A stretch of DNA of 64,000 bases from Halobacillus faecis (GTDB lineage: Bacteria > Bacillota > Bacilli > Bacillales > Halobacillaceae): assembly GCF_007991335.1 (NCBI RefSeq), contig NZ_BJYD01000006.1:97073-161072 (forward strand), written 5' to 3'. The position numbers and the translations under genes were made by a program. Positions within the stretch are counted from its first letter, which is position 1. Each line of letters starts with the position of its first letter. The notes below the pieces were generated by a model that worked only from the letters and a program-made list of their open reading frames with translations, made no database searches and was not told the origin of the DNA. Below are positions 27,859 to 36,427 of the stretch, piece by piece.

Positions 27859-29007
27859 TTACTTTTTATTCAAATGGAAAACTAATTGGTACTCGATCTG
27901 AGTCTCCAATTCGGAGAATCGGTTTTCCGCTGCGAGTTCCTGCCACATCTTTTTGTATGTAGAGAGTAAATCACTCTCCGCCCGGAATTCTTTGATAAAA
28001 AAGAGGATCACGTTCAGACTGATGAGTAAGCCTGGAAAATACTTCGCTTCCTTGAAAAGCTTGAAGCCTTCTTGAAAGAACCGTTCCGCTTCTGCTTCTT
28101 CCTCATTCCAAAAGCAATGAATCCCTCTTAACACGACAAAGGTTGCTTGTTCACGAGAGTAAGGATACTGCTCAATCGCCTCTCTTACTTCCTTCATCTT
28201 TTCCTTGATGGCCGTCTTTTCGTTTTTCAAGAATACGAGATAGAGTTCGGTTAATAGAATCAAAGGATACAACGACTGTAACCCTCGTTGTTCGACTTCA
28301 TTCTTGGAAGCGCTGAGCTGGCCTTCTGCTTCCTGCAGCCTCTTGGTAAAAATCAAAAGGCTCAAACGGTTCAACAATCTGATTTCCGTCCTGTGAAATT
28401 CGGGGATCTTCTCTTCCTCTAACGCTTTTGTGAAATAAGCCAGGCTTTTCTCTTGATCGGGTTGAATGTACGAATAGATATGCAGCAAATAATAACAAAC
28501 ATCCCAAAAAGAACGTTCATCCCTCAGAAACCACTGGAAATCACCCTTCATGAAGTGGAGGTAACACTGGTTCTCAACACTGAGTTCAAAACCGAAGATG
28601 TCCTGGTTCTCCTCCAGCACCTTCAATGCTTTTCCCTGCCCGTAAAGATGATACTTATGAAAAAGCACTTTCGCACTGGAAGCAACTTCCTGGTCTTTTG
28701 TGAGGGGACTTTGATGGACTTCCTCATCTACTTTCAGAAGGTATCCTTTCCCCCTTACTGTGGCAATGTTCAAGATAGAAGCGAGCGGGATCAGCTTTTT
28801 CCGGAGACGATAGATATGGTCATCGACGGTGCGGTCTGTCGGATTTTCCATCGACCACACCGCATCAAGAAGATCATCTCTTGTGAACACTTGAAACGGC
28901 CGCTCCCATAAATACTGCAGCAACTGATATTCTTTTGGGAGCAAAGTAACTTCTTCTGATCCATGTTTGACTTTCAGCTCATGATCGACCCATTTTAATT
29001 TTTCCAT
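27859..29007 (-). CDS. Winged-helix transcriptional regulator with helical repeat domain
   Basis: 382 residues from the ATG at 29007 (GAAGGTGG site). Residues 1-95 are an OmpR/PhoB-type winged helix (LLPKEYQLLQYLWERP, then RTVDDHIYRLRKKL and VRGKGYLL) without a receiver domain. The remaining 280 residues are helical and TPR-like (ENQCYLHFMKGD, EAEAERFFQEGFKLF), as in SARP or BTAD-type regulators. It probably controls the adjacent MFS exporter. Confidence 0.75.
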   Translation of the reverse strand: MEKLKWVDHELKVKHGSEEVTLLPKEYQLLQYLWERPFQVFTRDDLLDAVWSMENPTDRTVDDHIYRLRKKLIPLASILNIATVRGKGYLLKVDEEVHQSPLTKDQEVASSAKVLFHKYHLYGQGKALKVLEENQDIFGFELSVENQCYLHFMKGDFQWFLRDERSFWDVCYYLLHIYSYIQPDQEKSLAYFTKALEEEKIPEFHRTEIRLLNRLSLLIFTKRLQEAEGQLSASKNEVEQRGLQSLYPLILLTELYLVFLKNEKTAIKEKMKEVREAIEQYPYSREQATFVVLRGIHCFWNEEEAEAERFFQEGFKLFKEAKYFPGLLISLNVILFFIKEFRAESDLLSTYKKMWQELAAENRFSELETQIEYQLVFHLNKK

Positions 29008-29071
29008 TGGTTCCACCTTCACTTCTGCAGATCAGTCCTTAAAACACATAGCATCTCAACGACATCTTAAG

Positions 29072-29464
29072 CTAGAAAGCACCATTTTCATTCAGTGAAT
29101 CTTCCGGAAGCGGTTGACCGATATCCCACATCTCCACGATTCTCCCTTCTTCAAAGCGCATCATATGGACAACGGCTACACCAATGTCTTCCTGGTATTG
29201 TTTAATATGCGAATGCACAACCACGATCTCTTCTTCTTCTATTGCACGATGGACTTCGAGTGTCTTCTGAGGGTTCTTGGATGCGTCCTCTTCCATTGCA
29301 ATCATGAGTGAATCTTGATCTCCTCGGAAGTAAGGGTTGTGATGGGAAAAATCAGGATGGATATACTTTTGATACGCTCCCCTTACTTCTCCACCTGCCA
29401 CTTGCTTCAGAAAAGATATGGCTCTTTCTTTGTTGGAACCTGCCGCAGTATTCTCAGAACTCAT
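29072..29464 (-). CDS. SnoaL/NTF2-like protein
   Basis: 130 residues from the ATG at 29464 (AAAGGGTG site). The pattern KERAISFLKQVAGGEV, YIHPDFSHHNPYF, VVHSHIKQ, and FEEGRIVEMWDIGQPLP is that of the SnoaL-like cone fold. Many such proteins in bacilli have no assigned function. Its stop lies 65 bp upstream of the regulator gene on the same strand. Confidence 0.8.
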   Translation of the reverse strand: MSSENTAAGSNKERAISFLKQVAGGEVRGAYQKYIHPDFSHHNPYFRGDQDSLMIAMEEDASKNPQKTLEVHRAIEEEEIVVVHSHIKQYQEDIGVAVVHMMRFEEGRIVEMWDIGQPLPEDSLNENGAF

Positions 29465-29548
29465 AGGTAAACACCCTTTCATCATGGATTTAGTTATGTA
29501 TCTTTAAATTATTTCAAACACTTTCCAAATACTCAAGATTTATGAAAA

Positions 29549-29578
29549 AAAGCGCAACCCTTCAAAGGGTTGCGCTTT
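29549..29578. terminator. Bidirectional terminator
   Basis: A perfect 14-bp stem AAAGCGCAACCCTT/AAGGGTTGCGCTTT. It ends the quinone oxidoreductase transcript. Nearly the same terminator core occurs at 48698. Confidence 0.85.
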
Positions 29579-29629
29579 CCAGATGGTTGATTCTCAGTTA
29601 AAAGGAGACGGTCATACCCTTTTCCTCAT

Positions 29630-30625
29630 TTAGGAAAGGATGTTCACAACTGTTCTTCCTCTTACCTTTCCTTGTAAGATCGCAGACAAGGTATCAGGAA
29701 GTTCTTTAAGAGAAACTTCCTTTTCGATTTCCCCTAAATCATCCGGCTTGAGATCGGTAGCCATACGCGTCCATAACTTCTCTCTCAAGTCTTTAGGGCA
29801 ATAAACGGAATCAATACCGAGCAGATTCACCCCTCTAAGAATGAACGGGAACACCGTTGTCGGCACTTCCACCCCTGCAGTCAAACCACTTACAGCAACC
29901 GCACCACCATACTTCGTATTGCTCAGGACAGAGGCCAATGTTTTCCCTCCGACTGGATCAACAACACCTGCCCACTTCTGCTTACCGATCGGGCGGATCT
30001 TCTCAGGCGTCACTTCTTCACGGGAAATGATCTCTTCTGCGCCTAGCGTTTTCAAATATTCATGTTCCGATTCTTTCCCTGTACTAGCCGTTACATGGTA
30101 TCCACGTTTAGCGAGCATCGAAACCGCCATACTGCCGACACCACCGGTAGCTCCGGTCACAAGAATCGTTCCATCTTCCGGTTTGACGCCGCTTTCTTCA
30201 AGGCGATGGACAGAGAGCGCTGCCGTGAATCCTGCTGTTCCGAAAGCCATCGCTTCCTTCAACGTCATATTCTCCGGCAATGGCACGACCCAATCGCCAG
30301 GGACACGTGCATATTCACTGTATCCACCATAGTGGGAAACCCCTAATTCATAGCTGGTGACGACAACCTCGTCCCCTTCCTGATAGCGATCATCATTGGA
30401 CGTAACGACAGTCCCCGCAAGGTCGATGCCAGGAACGAAAGGATAAGACTGAACAATTTTGCCGTTCGGAATACTTGCCAGCCCATCTTTATAGTTGACG
30501 CTGGAATAGTGGACATGAATCGTTACATCCCCTTCCGGCAGATCTTCCAAAGTCAACGATTCCACATTCACTGAAAAATCTTCCTCTGTTTTGTTCACGA
30601 CAAGTGCATTGAATTCTTTTGTCAT
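29630..30625 (-). CDS. YhdH/YhfP-family quinone oxidoreductase (acrylyl-CoA-reductase-like)
   Basis: 331 residues, medium-chain dehydrogenase/reductase fold without the catalytic zinc cysteines. It has VHYSSVNYKDGLAS, FVPGIDLAGTV and the NADPH loop TGATGGVGSMAVSML, typical of the YhdH/AcuI group that reduces acryloyl-CoA or quinones. Divergent from a TetR gene, with a 44-bp palindromic operator between them that also contains its -35 box. Confidence 0.9.
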   Translation of the reverse strand: MTKEFNALVVNKTEEDFSVNVESLTLEDLPEGDVTIHVHYSSVNYKDGLASIPNGKIVQSYPFVPGIDLAGTVVTSNDDRYQEGDEVVVTSYELGVSHYGGYSEYARVPGDWVVPLPENMTLKEAMAFGTAGFTAALSVHRLEESGVKPEDGTILVTGATGGVGSMAVSMLAKRGYHVTASTGKESEHEYLKTLGAEEIISREEVTPEKIRPIGKQKWAGVVDPVGGKTLASVLSNTKYGGAVAVSGLTAGVEVPTTVFPFILRGVNLLGIDSVYCPKDLREKLWTRMATDLKPDDLGEIEKEVSLKELPDTLSAILQGKVRGRTVVNILS

Positions 30626-30683
30626 CCGTTCATTTCCCCTTTCTGCTTCCTCATTTACTAGTTTATAAATCTATCATAGACCA

Positions 30684-30727
30684 TTTTATACTGACTGGTC
30701 AATTTATTTTGACCAGTCAGTATAAAA
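30684..30727. promoter_or_regulatory. TetR-family operator overlapping divergent promoters
   Basis: A perfect inverted repeat: TTTTATACTGACTGGTCAA, 6-nt spacer, then its exact reverse complement. On the minus strand TTGACC inside the palindrome and TATGAT 18 bp further form a promoter for the quinone oxidoreductase. On the plus strand a TATAAT at 30754-30759 serves the tetR gene. Binding here would repress both genes. Confidence 0.85.
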
Positions 30728-30792
30728 GATTCGAACATCCTCTCTTTTTCTTGTATAATAAACAGAGCATCCACTGGAGGTTAGATTAGATA

Positions 30793-31386
30793 ATGGCAAA
30801 AAAAGCAGAACAGAGACGCAAACAGATATTAAAAGCTGCCTTCCAAGCCGCAACTGAAAAAGGCTATGAATCCGTCACCTTACAGGATATCGCCGATTAT
30901 GCCGATGTCAGCAAAGGGGTCACGAATTATTACTTTAAAAATAAATCCGATGTGTTCACGCAATTGTTTGAATGGATCACGACACGCATCTATGAAAAAG
31001 AAGCCGCATCCATCAGTGAACAGGAAACGGCTATAGGGAAGCTTGAAGCTTACATCGACCGCGTGTTCATCAGTCCAGAAGAAAATAAAAATTTCTACCG
31101 TGTGTACCTGGACTTTTTATCCCAAGTGAAAAATAACGATTCGTATAAAGAGATCAACCAAAAATTCTACGAAAACTGTTGGTCCATCGGCAGAGAGATT
31201 ATCCAACAAGGACTGGAAGAGGAAATTTTTGAAGTCGACGATGTGGAACAAACAGTGATCAGTATCCGCTGTATGATTGACGGAAGCTTGATTCAATGGC
31301 TGATGAGAGATGACGATCGACTGCATGACTATTACCGGAATGCCTGTTACGAATCTATCTTGCAGATTCTTCGTTATAAAAAATAA
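30793..31386 (+). CDS. TetR/AcrR family transcriptional regulator
   Basis: 197 residues. The N-terminal HTH reads VTLQDIADYADVSKGVTNYYFKN, and the C-terminal ligand domain is of the BetI/TetR_C type (LEAYIDRVFISPEENKNFYRVY). Expected to repress itself and the divergent oxidoreductase through the 19-bp-arm palindrome at 30684-30727. TGGAGG precedes the ATG by 12 nt. Confidence 0.9.
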   Translation: MAKKAEQRRKQILKAAFQAATEKGYESVTLQDIADYADVSKGVTNYYFKNKSDVFTQLFEWITTRIYEKEAASISEQETAIGKLEAYIDRVFISPEENKNFYRVYLDFLSQVKNNDSYKEINQKFYENCWSIGREIIQQGLEEEIFEVDDVEQTVISIRCMIDGSLIQWLMRDDDRLHDYYRNACYESILQILRYKK

Positions 31387-31411
31387 AGCGACCGTTTTCG
31401 GTCGCTTTTTT
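31385..31411 (+). terminator. Rho-independent terminator
   Basis: AAAGCGACCG-TTTT-CGGTCGCTTT followed by Ts, beginning at the tetR stop codon. Confidence 0.88.
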
Positions 31412-31458
31412 CTATAGGTTCAAGCATGACTGCCGCCCCATCGCTCTTACCCACTCTT

Positions 31459-32343
31459 TTATGAAACTGGCGTCATCATTTGATAGTACTTATACAACGC
31501 CTGCGTTCCGTCATTATCCCCACCAGCTTCACTCAGTTCCTCATACAACTGCTTTGCAAGTTTCAATCCAGGGACGGGAATCTGCATGTTCTCCGCAGAA
31601 TCAATAGCAATTTTCATATCTTTGATAAAATGCTTCACATAAAATCCTGGATCAAAGTCTCCATCAATCATCCTCGGTCCAAGATTAGACAACGACCAGC
31701 TTCCTGCAGCACCGAATTGAATGCTGCTTAACACTTTCTTAGGGTCAAGGCCGGCTTTTTCTGCATATGTAATGGCCTCACAGACCCCCAACATGCCGGA
31801 TGCAATCGCAATTTGGTTACTCATCTTCGTATGCTGACCGGCTCCTGCTTCTCCTTGGAGGACGATATTTTCTCCCATCGCTTGAAAAACAGGAAGGATT
31901 TCATCAAACTTTTCCTCACTGCCGCCGACCATGATCGTGAGCTTCGCGTTTTTAGCTCCAACGTCCCCGCCTGACACAGGAGCATCATACGCGTGAATAC
32001 CCTTCGCTTCAGCCTTTGAGGCGATTTCCTGAGCCAAATCAGGGGAAGAGGTCGTCATATCGATGATGTAGGAACCTGACTTCGCATTTCCTAAAATTCC
32101 ATCTCCACCGAAATATACTTCTTCTACATCGCTTGGATATCCGACAATCGTAAGGATCACATCCGAATGCTCAGCTAGAGCGGCTACGCTTTGCTTCCAA
32201 TTTGCACCTTCAGCTACAAGACCCTCCGCTTTTTCTTTCGTCCGTGTAAACACGTTCAGCTCATATCCAGCTTTCATCAAGTTGCGTGCCATGCTTTTCC
32301 CCATCACACCTGCGCCGATGAAACCTATGGTTTGTTTCGTCAT
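31459..32343 (-). CDS. ykwC: 3-hydroxyisobutyrate-dehydrogenase-family oxidoreductase (YkwC-like)
   Basis: 294 residues. The N-terminal NAD(P) motif is IGFIGAGVMGKSMARNLM, then TTSSPDLAQ, APVSGGDVGA for substrate binding, and GQHTKMSNQ with the catalytic Lys. The family oxidises beta-hydroxyacids; YkwC-type enzymes are uncharacterised members in bacilli. The gene symbol is by resemblance. Confidence 0.88.
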   Translation of the reverse strand: MTKQTIGFIGAGVMGKSMARNLMKAGYELNVFTRTKEKAEGLVAEGANWKQSVAALAEHSDVILTIVGYPSDVEEVYFGGDGILGNAKSGSYIIDMTTSSPDLAQEIASKAEAKGIHAYDAPVSGGDVGAKNAKLTIMVGGSEEKFDEILPVFQAMGENIVLQGEAGAGQHTKMSNQIAIASGMLGVCEAITYAEKAGLDPKKVLSSIQFGAAGSWSLSNLGPRMIDGDFDPGFYVKHFIKDMKIAIDSAENMQIPVPGLKLAKQLYEELSEAGGDNDGTQALYKYYQMMTPVS

Positions 32344-32359
32344 CTGCCTCTTCCTCTCT

Positions 32360-32511
32360 TACATAAAGTTGTTACAAGTATAGCAACTTTAGCACATGAT
32401 ATAGAAGAGAAACACACAAACTTAATAGGCATAGGGAAAGTAAATGATTATGTGCTGTTAAATGATTGTGTTCTCCCTCTAGTGGAGGCTGTTCTTCCAT
32501 TAAGAGAGTGA
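32360..32511 (+). pseudogene. Possible gene remnant, C-terminal fragment
   Basis: An open frame reading HKVVTSIATLAHDIEEK to AVLPLRE ends at a TGA at 32509-32511. It looks protein-like (alternating hydrophobic pattern, charged helix) but has no start codon or ribosome binding site of its own. It faces the ykwC start. I suspect the tail of a deleted gene; family not recognised. Confidence 0.3.
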
Positions 32512-32515
32512 ATGT

Positions 32516-33007
32516 TTAGACGGTTTCCTTTGGGTGATTTTTCAATAATAACCTTCTCACACTCGCCCCTATACCTAAACCAACCGGCAAAAAGAGCACA
32601 GGGAGCCATAATGGCCCGATGAAGTATCCAAAAAGTGTAAATTCGGAAGAAAAGATTAGACCTATGGTCACAAAATAGGCGGAGGAGACAAATGGCAGAT
32701 AAGCAAAAGGCTTTTCCTCCCCACCACCAGCATCTTTATAGGCATCCCATATCGAAAAGAAATACAAACACGGATAAAACATGAGCCACATATAATTGGT
32801 TTCAGCGATTGCTTCCTCAATCCTAAAATTAAAACTCAAAATTATGACTTTATTAAAGTTTCCCATTACATTAACAAGCAGTTCTAAAACCACTAACAAT
32901 ATTCCTTTGATATATTTACCATTCAGCAATTGCCCAAAGCCCGGCAGAGCAATACTCCATAATAAAACTTCTAATTGCTTACTTTTTTTTGAATAACCTA
33001 TTCCCAT
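32516..33007 (-). CDS. Small multi-pass membrane protein, TM2-like N-terminus
   Basis: 163 residues with four to five hydrophobic segments. The first contains LPGFGQLLNGKYIKGI, the turn typical of TM2-domain and related bacterial membrane proteins. The rest is unremarkable. AGGTGAAG precedes the ATG. The stop sits 4 bp from the end of the remnant ORF on the other strand. Confidence 0.65.
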   Translation of the reverse strand: MGIGYSKKSKQLEVLLWSIALPGFGQLLNGKYIKGILLVVLELLVNVMGNFNKVIILSFNFRIEEAIAETNYMWLMFYPCLYFFSIWDAYKDAGGGEEKPFAYLPFVSSAYFVTIGLIFSSEFTLFGYFIGPLWLPVLFLPVGLGIGASVRRLLLKNHPKETV

Positions 33008-33050
33008 AACTTCACCTAATTTGCTATGCCTTTTCTATCAGAAGTTCTAT

Positions 33051-34055
33051 CTACTTATGTTTTGCTATTTCCTTTCTATTTGGGGCAAGTGGGGGCTGCT
33101 CCAACCAATTATTTTTAGTCATCAAATTAAACCATTCTTTAGTAATCATTATATTTTTTAATATAATTTTTTCATATGTGGCTACGAGATCGACGCGCAT
33201 GGCTGTTGCTAAACCTGACCCATGGTAGGATTGAGCAGATTGTAATAAGAAACCCATGTGGTACAACATTAACTTGTCAGAAAAGGGGGAATCCTGTGAA
33301 GTCGTAACTTCTGACTCCCAAGACATCGGAACAGGCAAGTTGTCTCCTTTTAAGATATTACCTAATGATTGAATTTGTTTGTTGGATTCACTTTGCATAC
33401 TTTCCAGAAATTTTCTAACCTCTTTGGATTGGGCAACCTGACTAAATCCTATGGAGAGTGATTTTTCCAATATTTTTTTCTTTAAATTGAGGGAAACCGC
33501 AATAATCTCTGTTGCAGCTAGAGGACGTTTTTCGCTTGAAAAACCTTTAATAAATTTCTGTTCTGACACATATTCCGTTTTTGTTTCAGGATAAAAGGAA
33601 GGATCTCTTTGGAAATGCCCTTTTTCCAATAGCAAATCAGTAGTTCGCTGAAACATACTCATAGCTTCCTTACTACAAGATTCATAAAAATGTCTTAAAT
33701 CTCTTCTGACAGAAGAACTCAGTGAGGTCGTATGCCCTATTAGACCGTGCAGCGTCATAATATGCAAATAGTGTAAACAAAAGATGTCAGAAAACAATCG
33801 ATCCGTGCCTTCATTAAGGTCTGAATCTGAAAATCCATCTGGAACTGGGAACCCATCGTTTTTAATAAACTGTTCTATTTCCTGTAATTGATGATCTGAA
33901 GTTTTAATTGAATCTGTGAATATTTGTTTTATTTTCTCATCTTCTATAATAGACAACATATATTTATTTACGACTTGAATGGCGGTTCCATTGACATACT
34001 GCCCCCACAATGTTCCTATTTCGGCAGAAGTGAATTTCACTTCATCCTTATCCAT
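33051..34055 (-). CDS. DUF3231 family protein
   Basis: 334 residues made of two related helical bundles (about 1-165 and 170-334). Each contains the pattern of a CotF-like, ferritin-like four-helix domain: SAEIGTLWGQYV at the first start, and TATEIIAVS at the second. DUF3231 proteins are found in spore-forming bacilli, often several per genome, possibly spore-associated. GAGGTGATT precedes the ATG. Confidence 0.82.
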   Translation of the reverse strand: MDKDEVKFTSAEIGTLWGQYVNGTAIQVVNKYMLSIIEDEKIKQIFTDSIKTSDHQLQEIEQFIKNDGFPVPDGFSDSDLNEGTDRLFSDIFCLHYLHIMTLHGLIGHTTSLSSSVRRDLRHFYESCSKEAMSMFQRTTDLLLEKGHFQRDPSFYPETKTEYVSEQKFIKGFSSEKRPLAATEIIAVSLNLKKKILEKSLSIGFSQVAQSKEVRKFLESMQSESNKQIQSLGNILKGDNLPVPMSWESEVTTSQDSPFSDKLMLYHMGFLLQSAQSYHGSGLATAMRVDLVATYEKIILKNIMITKEWFNLMTKNNWLEQPPLAPNRKEIAKHK

Positions 34056-34321
34056 ATAATCACCTCATCTTCATAATGCCCAAAGGATAAAGGTTTTATA
34101 TATCTTTGGAGAAGGAGTTGCTAAGATTTTAACCGATTAAGTCTCCTTATGGCATGCATCCTCATCTTTGAATGGCTTTATGGTTTAAGAGTCAAAACAC
34201 CTTTCACATTCAGTTAAGTCTCTTTTCTAGTATATAGATTCCCATTATGTATGTAGCTATTGAAAAACCTTGGTATCTACTTATTACTCAAAAGAAACTA
34301 ACCTAGCTATACTCTCAGCGA

Positions 34322-34484
34322 TCATATCAGACGATCTACATGTACTTCACGATCGCTCTCTTCAGCAATCACCAAACCACCCTGGCCTGATAGCTCAGAC
34401 AATTCATCTGCAGTTCCCTTCACGCCTCTTGAAGTCGAGAGCAGGTCCTTGTTTACCAAAAACTCTAGACTAAAGACCTTTCAT
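34322..34484 (-). pseudogene. Small gene broken by a frameshift after the start codon
   Basis: An ATG (34484) with an AAAGGAGAG site leads to a stop after four codons. Removing one base gives MKVFSLEFLVNKDLLSTSRG to EVHVDRLI, a 53-residue acidic protein ending at 34322. The shifted frame looks coding, so I read this as a recent single-base indel, or a sequencing error. Family not recognised. Confidence 0.45.
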
Positions 34485-34578
34485 CCTTATCTCTCCTTTA
34501 AAACATTAGGGGGACAGTCTGAAAAATTATTTTAGAGTCCCTTTTCGAATAAACCGAAATCTGAATTTAAATAGATCA

Positions 34579-34767
34579 TCAACCAAAGAAAAGAGCAAAT
34601 AAGATACATCCTACAATTAAAACAAGAAGGATGATCCCAGTCGCTTTCCACCCTAGATTCCCAGCTAAGTCAGGAAGTTCCCCGCCGTGGATACTCCCTG
34701 ACGGATCTTTTATTAATTCCTCTTGTCTTCATCTTTCCCTCTTCGTTTCAGGTTTTTCTTCACTCAC
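34579..34767 (-). pseudogene. DUF6366-like small membrane protein with in-frame stop
   Basis: Starts at a GTG (34767) behind GGGGGTGG and reads MSEEKPETKRER, then TGA at 34729-34731. The same frame continues RQEELIKDPSG, ELPDLAGNLGWKATGIILL and a hydrophobic end FALFFG to 34579. Intact DUF6366-type proteins have a Leu at the interrupted position (RERLRQEE), so TGA is one base from TTA. No later start has a ribosome binding site. Confidence 0.7.
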
Positions 34768-34866
34768 TAGTCCACCCCCAATATTCGTACATTTTTATCT
34801 ATGATGAACCCAATCCTGGAAAACATAGAATCAAGATACCTATATATTAGATCAGAATAGGTGCAA

Positions 34867-35181
34867 TCAAACATCCCGAATTCCTTTTGAACGAAACACT
34901 AAATACCACCAGTAAAGCAAATAAGCAAAAATCACCAGGCAGATCCATGCCCATAATTCAAATCCCATTACGCTACTTATAAAATATTCCCATTCATTTT
35001 GATTGCCTCTGCCTATACTTGAGAAAACAAACAATACAGTAGAAAAAGGAAGAAAGATAACCGAAAGAACGGATGGGACGAGTAATTGTTTTTTCATTAT
35101 CCTTCGAACAGCTACAGCAAATGAAATGATGATAAATAAGTAAAAGATTGCAACAAGCCAGAACGGAATGGTTGGGGACAA
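34867..35181 (-). CDS. Small three-helix membrane protein
   Basis: 104 residues from the TTG at 35181, which has AAGGTGG 8 nt upstream. Three transmembrane segments, with a basic loop VRRIMKKQ after the first and a Trp-rich last helix ending in FRSKGIRDV. No family recognised. The frame runs 43 codons further upstream without a ribosome binding site; I treat that as non-coding. Confidence 0.6.
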   Translation of the reverse strand: MSPTIPFWLVAIFYLFIIISFAVAVRRIMKKQLLVPSVLSVIFLPFSTVLFVFSSIGRGNQNEWEYFISSVMGFELWAWICLVIFAYLLYWWYLVFRSKGIRDV

Positions 35182-35444
35182 ATGATTACCACCTTTCAAT
35201 GAGAGGGATCTTTTAGAACTTATGTATCCTAAGCTTAATAAAAGCGCCGTATGAACTGGATTACATGAAAAATCAAAAAGCCGATGATGTAAAGCGCAAA
35301 GAACATACATAAATAGGAAATTGGGTTACTTTTTAATGATAGTAAAATGACATCAATCGCATAGATATCACTGCAATACGGCACATCTTTTGGTGTAAAA
35401 ATAAATTGCGGCTTACACTCTTCCTGGGACCAAAAGGCGATTTT

Positions 35445-35525
35445 TTATGTCATAAAGAAAGAATATAAATAGGTAACTAAAAACAGCGGAATACTCAAAA
35501 ACCATAAGAACCACCATTTTTTCAA
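35445..35525 (-). CDS. 26-residue membrane peptide with occluded ribosome binding site
   Basis: Starts at a TTG (35525): a Trp-rich peptide KKWWFLWFLSIPLFLVTYLY ending SFFMT, one transmembrane helix. Its AAGGGGTGG ribosome binding site forms the 3' arm of the hairpin at 35532-35565. Expression therefore may depend on opening of that hairpin. No known family. Confidence 0.45.
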   Translation of the reverse strand: MKKWWFLWFLSIPLFLVTYLYSFFMT

Positions 35526-35531
35526 TGCGAC

Positions 35532-35565
35532 CACCCCTTTTGTGTAATTTTACACTAAAGGGGTG
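35532..35565 (-). promoter_or_regulatory. RNA hairpin sequestering a ribosome binding site
   Basis: Arms CACCCCTTT-T-GTGTAA and TTACAC-T-AAAGGGGTG pair over 15 bp with one internal mismatch and a 2-nt gap at the tip. On the minus strand the 3' arm contains the ribosome binding site of the peptide at 35445-35525. No T-tract, so not an ordinary terminator. Confidence 0.55.
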
Positions 35566-35640
35566 ATTGATACAATATTAATGGAAGAATTGTAAGAATC
35601 AATCTTGCGTCACATTAGACTCTTTCCACGAACAAAAAGA

Positions 35641-35662
35641 CGATTCTCCAGTTAAGGAATCG
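35641..35662 (-). terminator. Rho-independent terminator
   Basis: The stem CGATTC/GAATCG with a 10-nt loop is followed on the minus strand by TCTTTTTG, after the NUDIX gene. Confidence 0.65.
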
Positions 35663-35702
35663 CCCTCTCTTTTATGACTCGTAATTCCGCCGAAACAATA
35701 GA

Positions 35703-36113
35703 TTAACCCTGAAATGTATAGGGGGCAGATGATTCCAGTAATCTTTCTACCCCGCCGGTATAGTAAGGCATGACTGTATTTGCGGTTTCTATATCTGTCC
35801 ACTTTAGTTCATCGATCTCGTCTTTATGTATGATTTGAAGAGCACCTTCTACAACCTTCGCTTTGTAAGTAATAAACAGAGCATGATGGCCTTTATTTTC
35901 AAAGAAAGCTTCATTTACGGCAACGATGTTCTCAACTTCTATTTTTAAATTAGCCTCTTCCTTCACTTCTCGTATGGCTGCTTGTTCGAATGTTTCACCT
36001 TTTTCAACAGCACCACCAGGAAGAGACCATCCACTACCTTTGTTCTTCACCATCAACACTTTCTCTTCCCTTTCATCAAAAATTAAGACGTAAGCTATAT
36101 CAACTCGATTCAC
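35703..36113 (-). CDS. NUDIX hydrolase
   Basis: 136 residues starting at a GTG (36113) behind GGAGGAG. The complete Nudix box is GGAVEKGETFEQAAIREVKE followed by EANL, giving the metal-binding Glu residues. It hydrolyses nucleoside diphosphate derivatives or similar. Substrate unknown. Confidence 0.9.
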   Translation of the reverse strand: MNRVDIAYVLIFDEREEKVLMVKNKGSGWSLPGGAVEKGETFEQAAIREVKEEANLKIEVENIVAVNEAFFENKGHHALFITYKAKVVEGALQIIHKDEIDELKWTDIETANTVMPYYTGGVERLLESSAPYTFQG

Positions 36114-36131
36114 TTTCGATCACTCCTCCCT

Positions 36132-36386
36132 TCATGGTTTACTACGATAATATTCTAATGCTTCTTTTAATCGTTCATTTTCCTGTTTAAGTTCTTCTAT
36201 GTTACTTTCTTTTTTCCATTTGTAAATTAGTAAACCAACTACGGCTGCTAAAGATAGACCCCATCCAATTGTGTAGAAGGTAACTGGTTTTTCTGAAGTA
36301 ATCCAAGTTAAAAATCTATACTGCAATATCGTAAATGTAATCAACATTACAAAAGCAGTGTAAAACCATTTCCACCAATTCTTCAA
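36132..36386 (-). CDS. Small membrane protein with C-terminal coiled coil
   Basis: 84 residues from a TTG (36386) behind AAGGGGATG. Two transmembrane helices (about 7-27 and 37-56), then a charged helix NIEELKQENERLKEALEYY that should form a coiled coil. The stop is 18 bp from the NUDIX start, so the two are probably co-transcribed. Function unknown. Confidence 0.65.
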   Translation of the reverse strand: MKNWWKWFYTAFVMLITFTILQYRFLTWITSEKPVTFYTIGWGLSLAAVVGLLIYKWKKESNIEELKQENERLKEALEYYRSKP

Positions 36387-36427
36387 GTAAACATCCCCTT
36401 AATTACCTATTTCATTTACCTGCTCCT

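Noticed and set aside
34729..34731. Selenocysteine or programmed recoding at the TGA of the DUF6366-like gene
   Set aside because: No SECIS-like stem was seen, and homologues have Leu there; a simple nonsense change is more likely.
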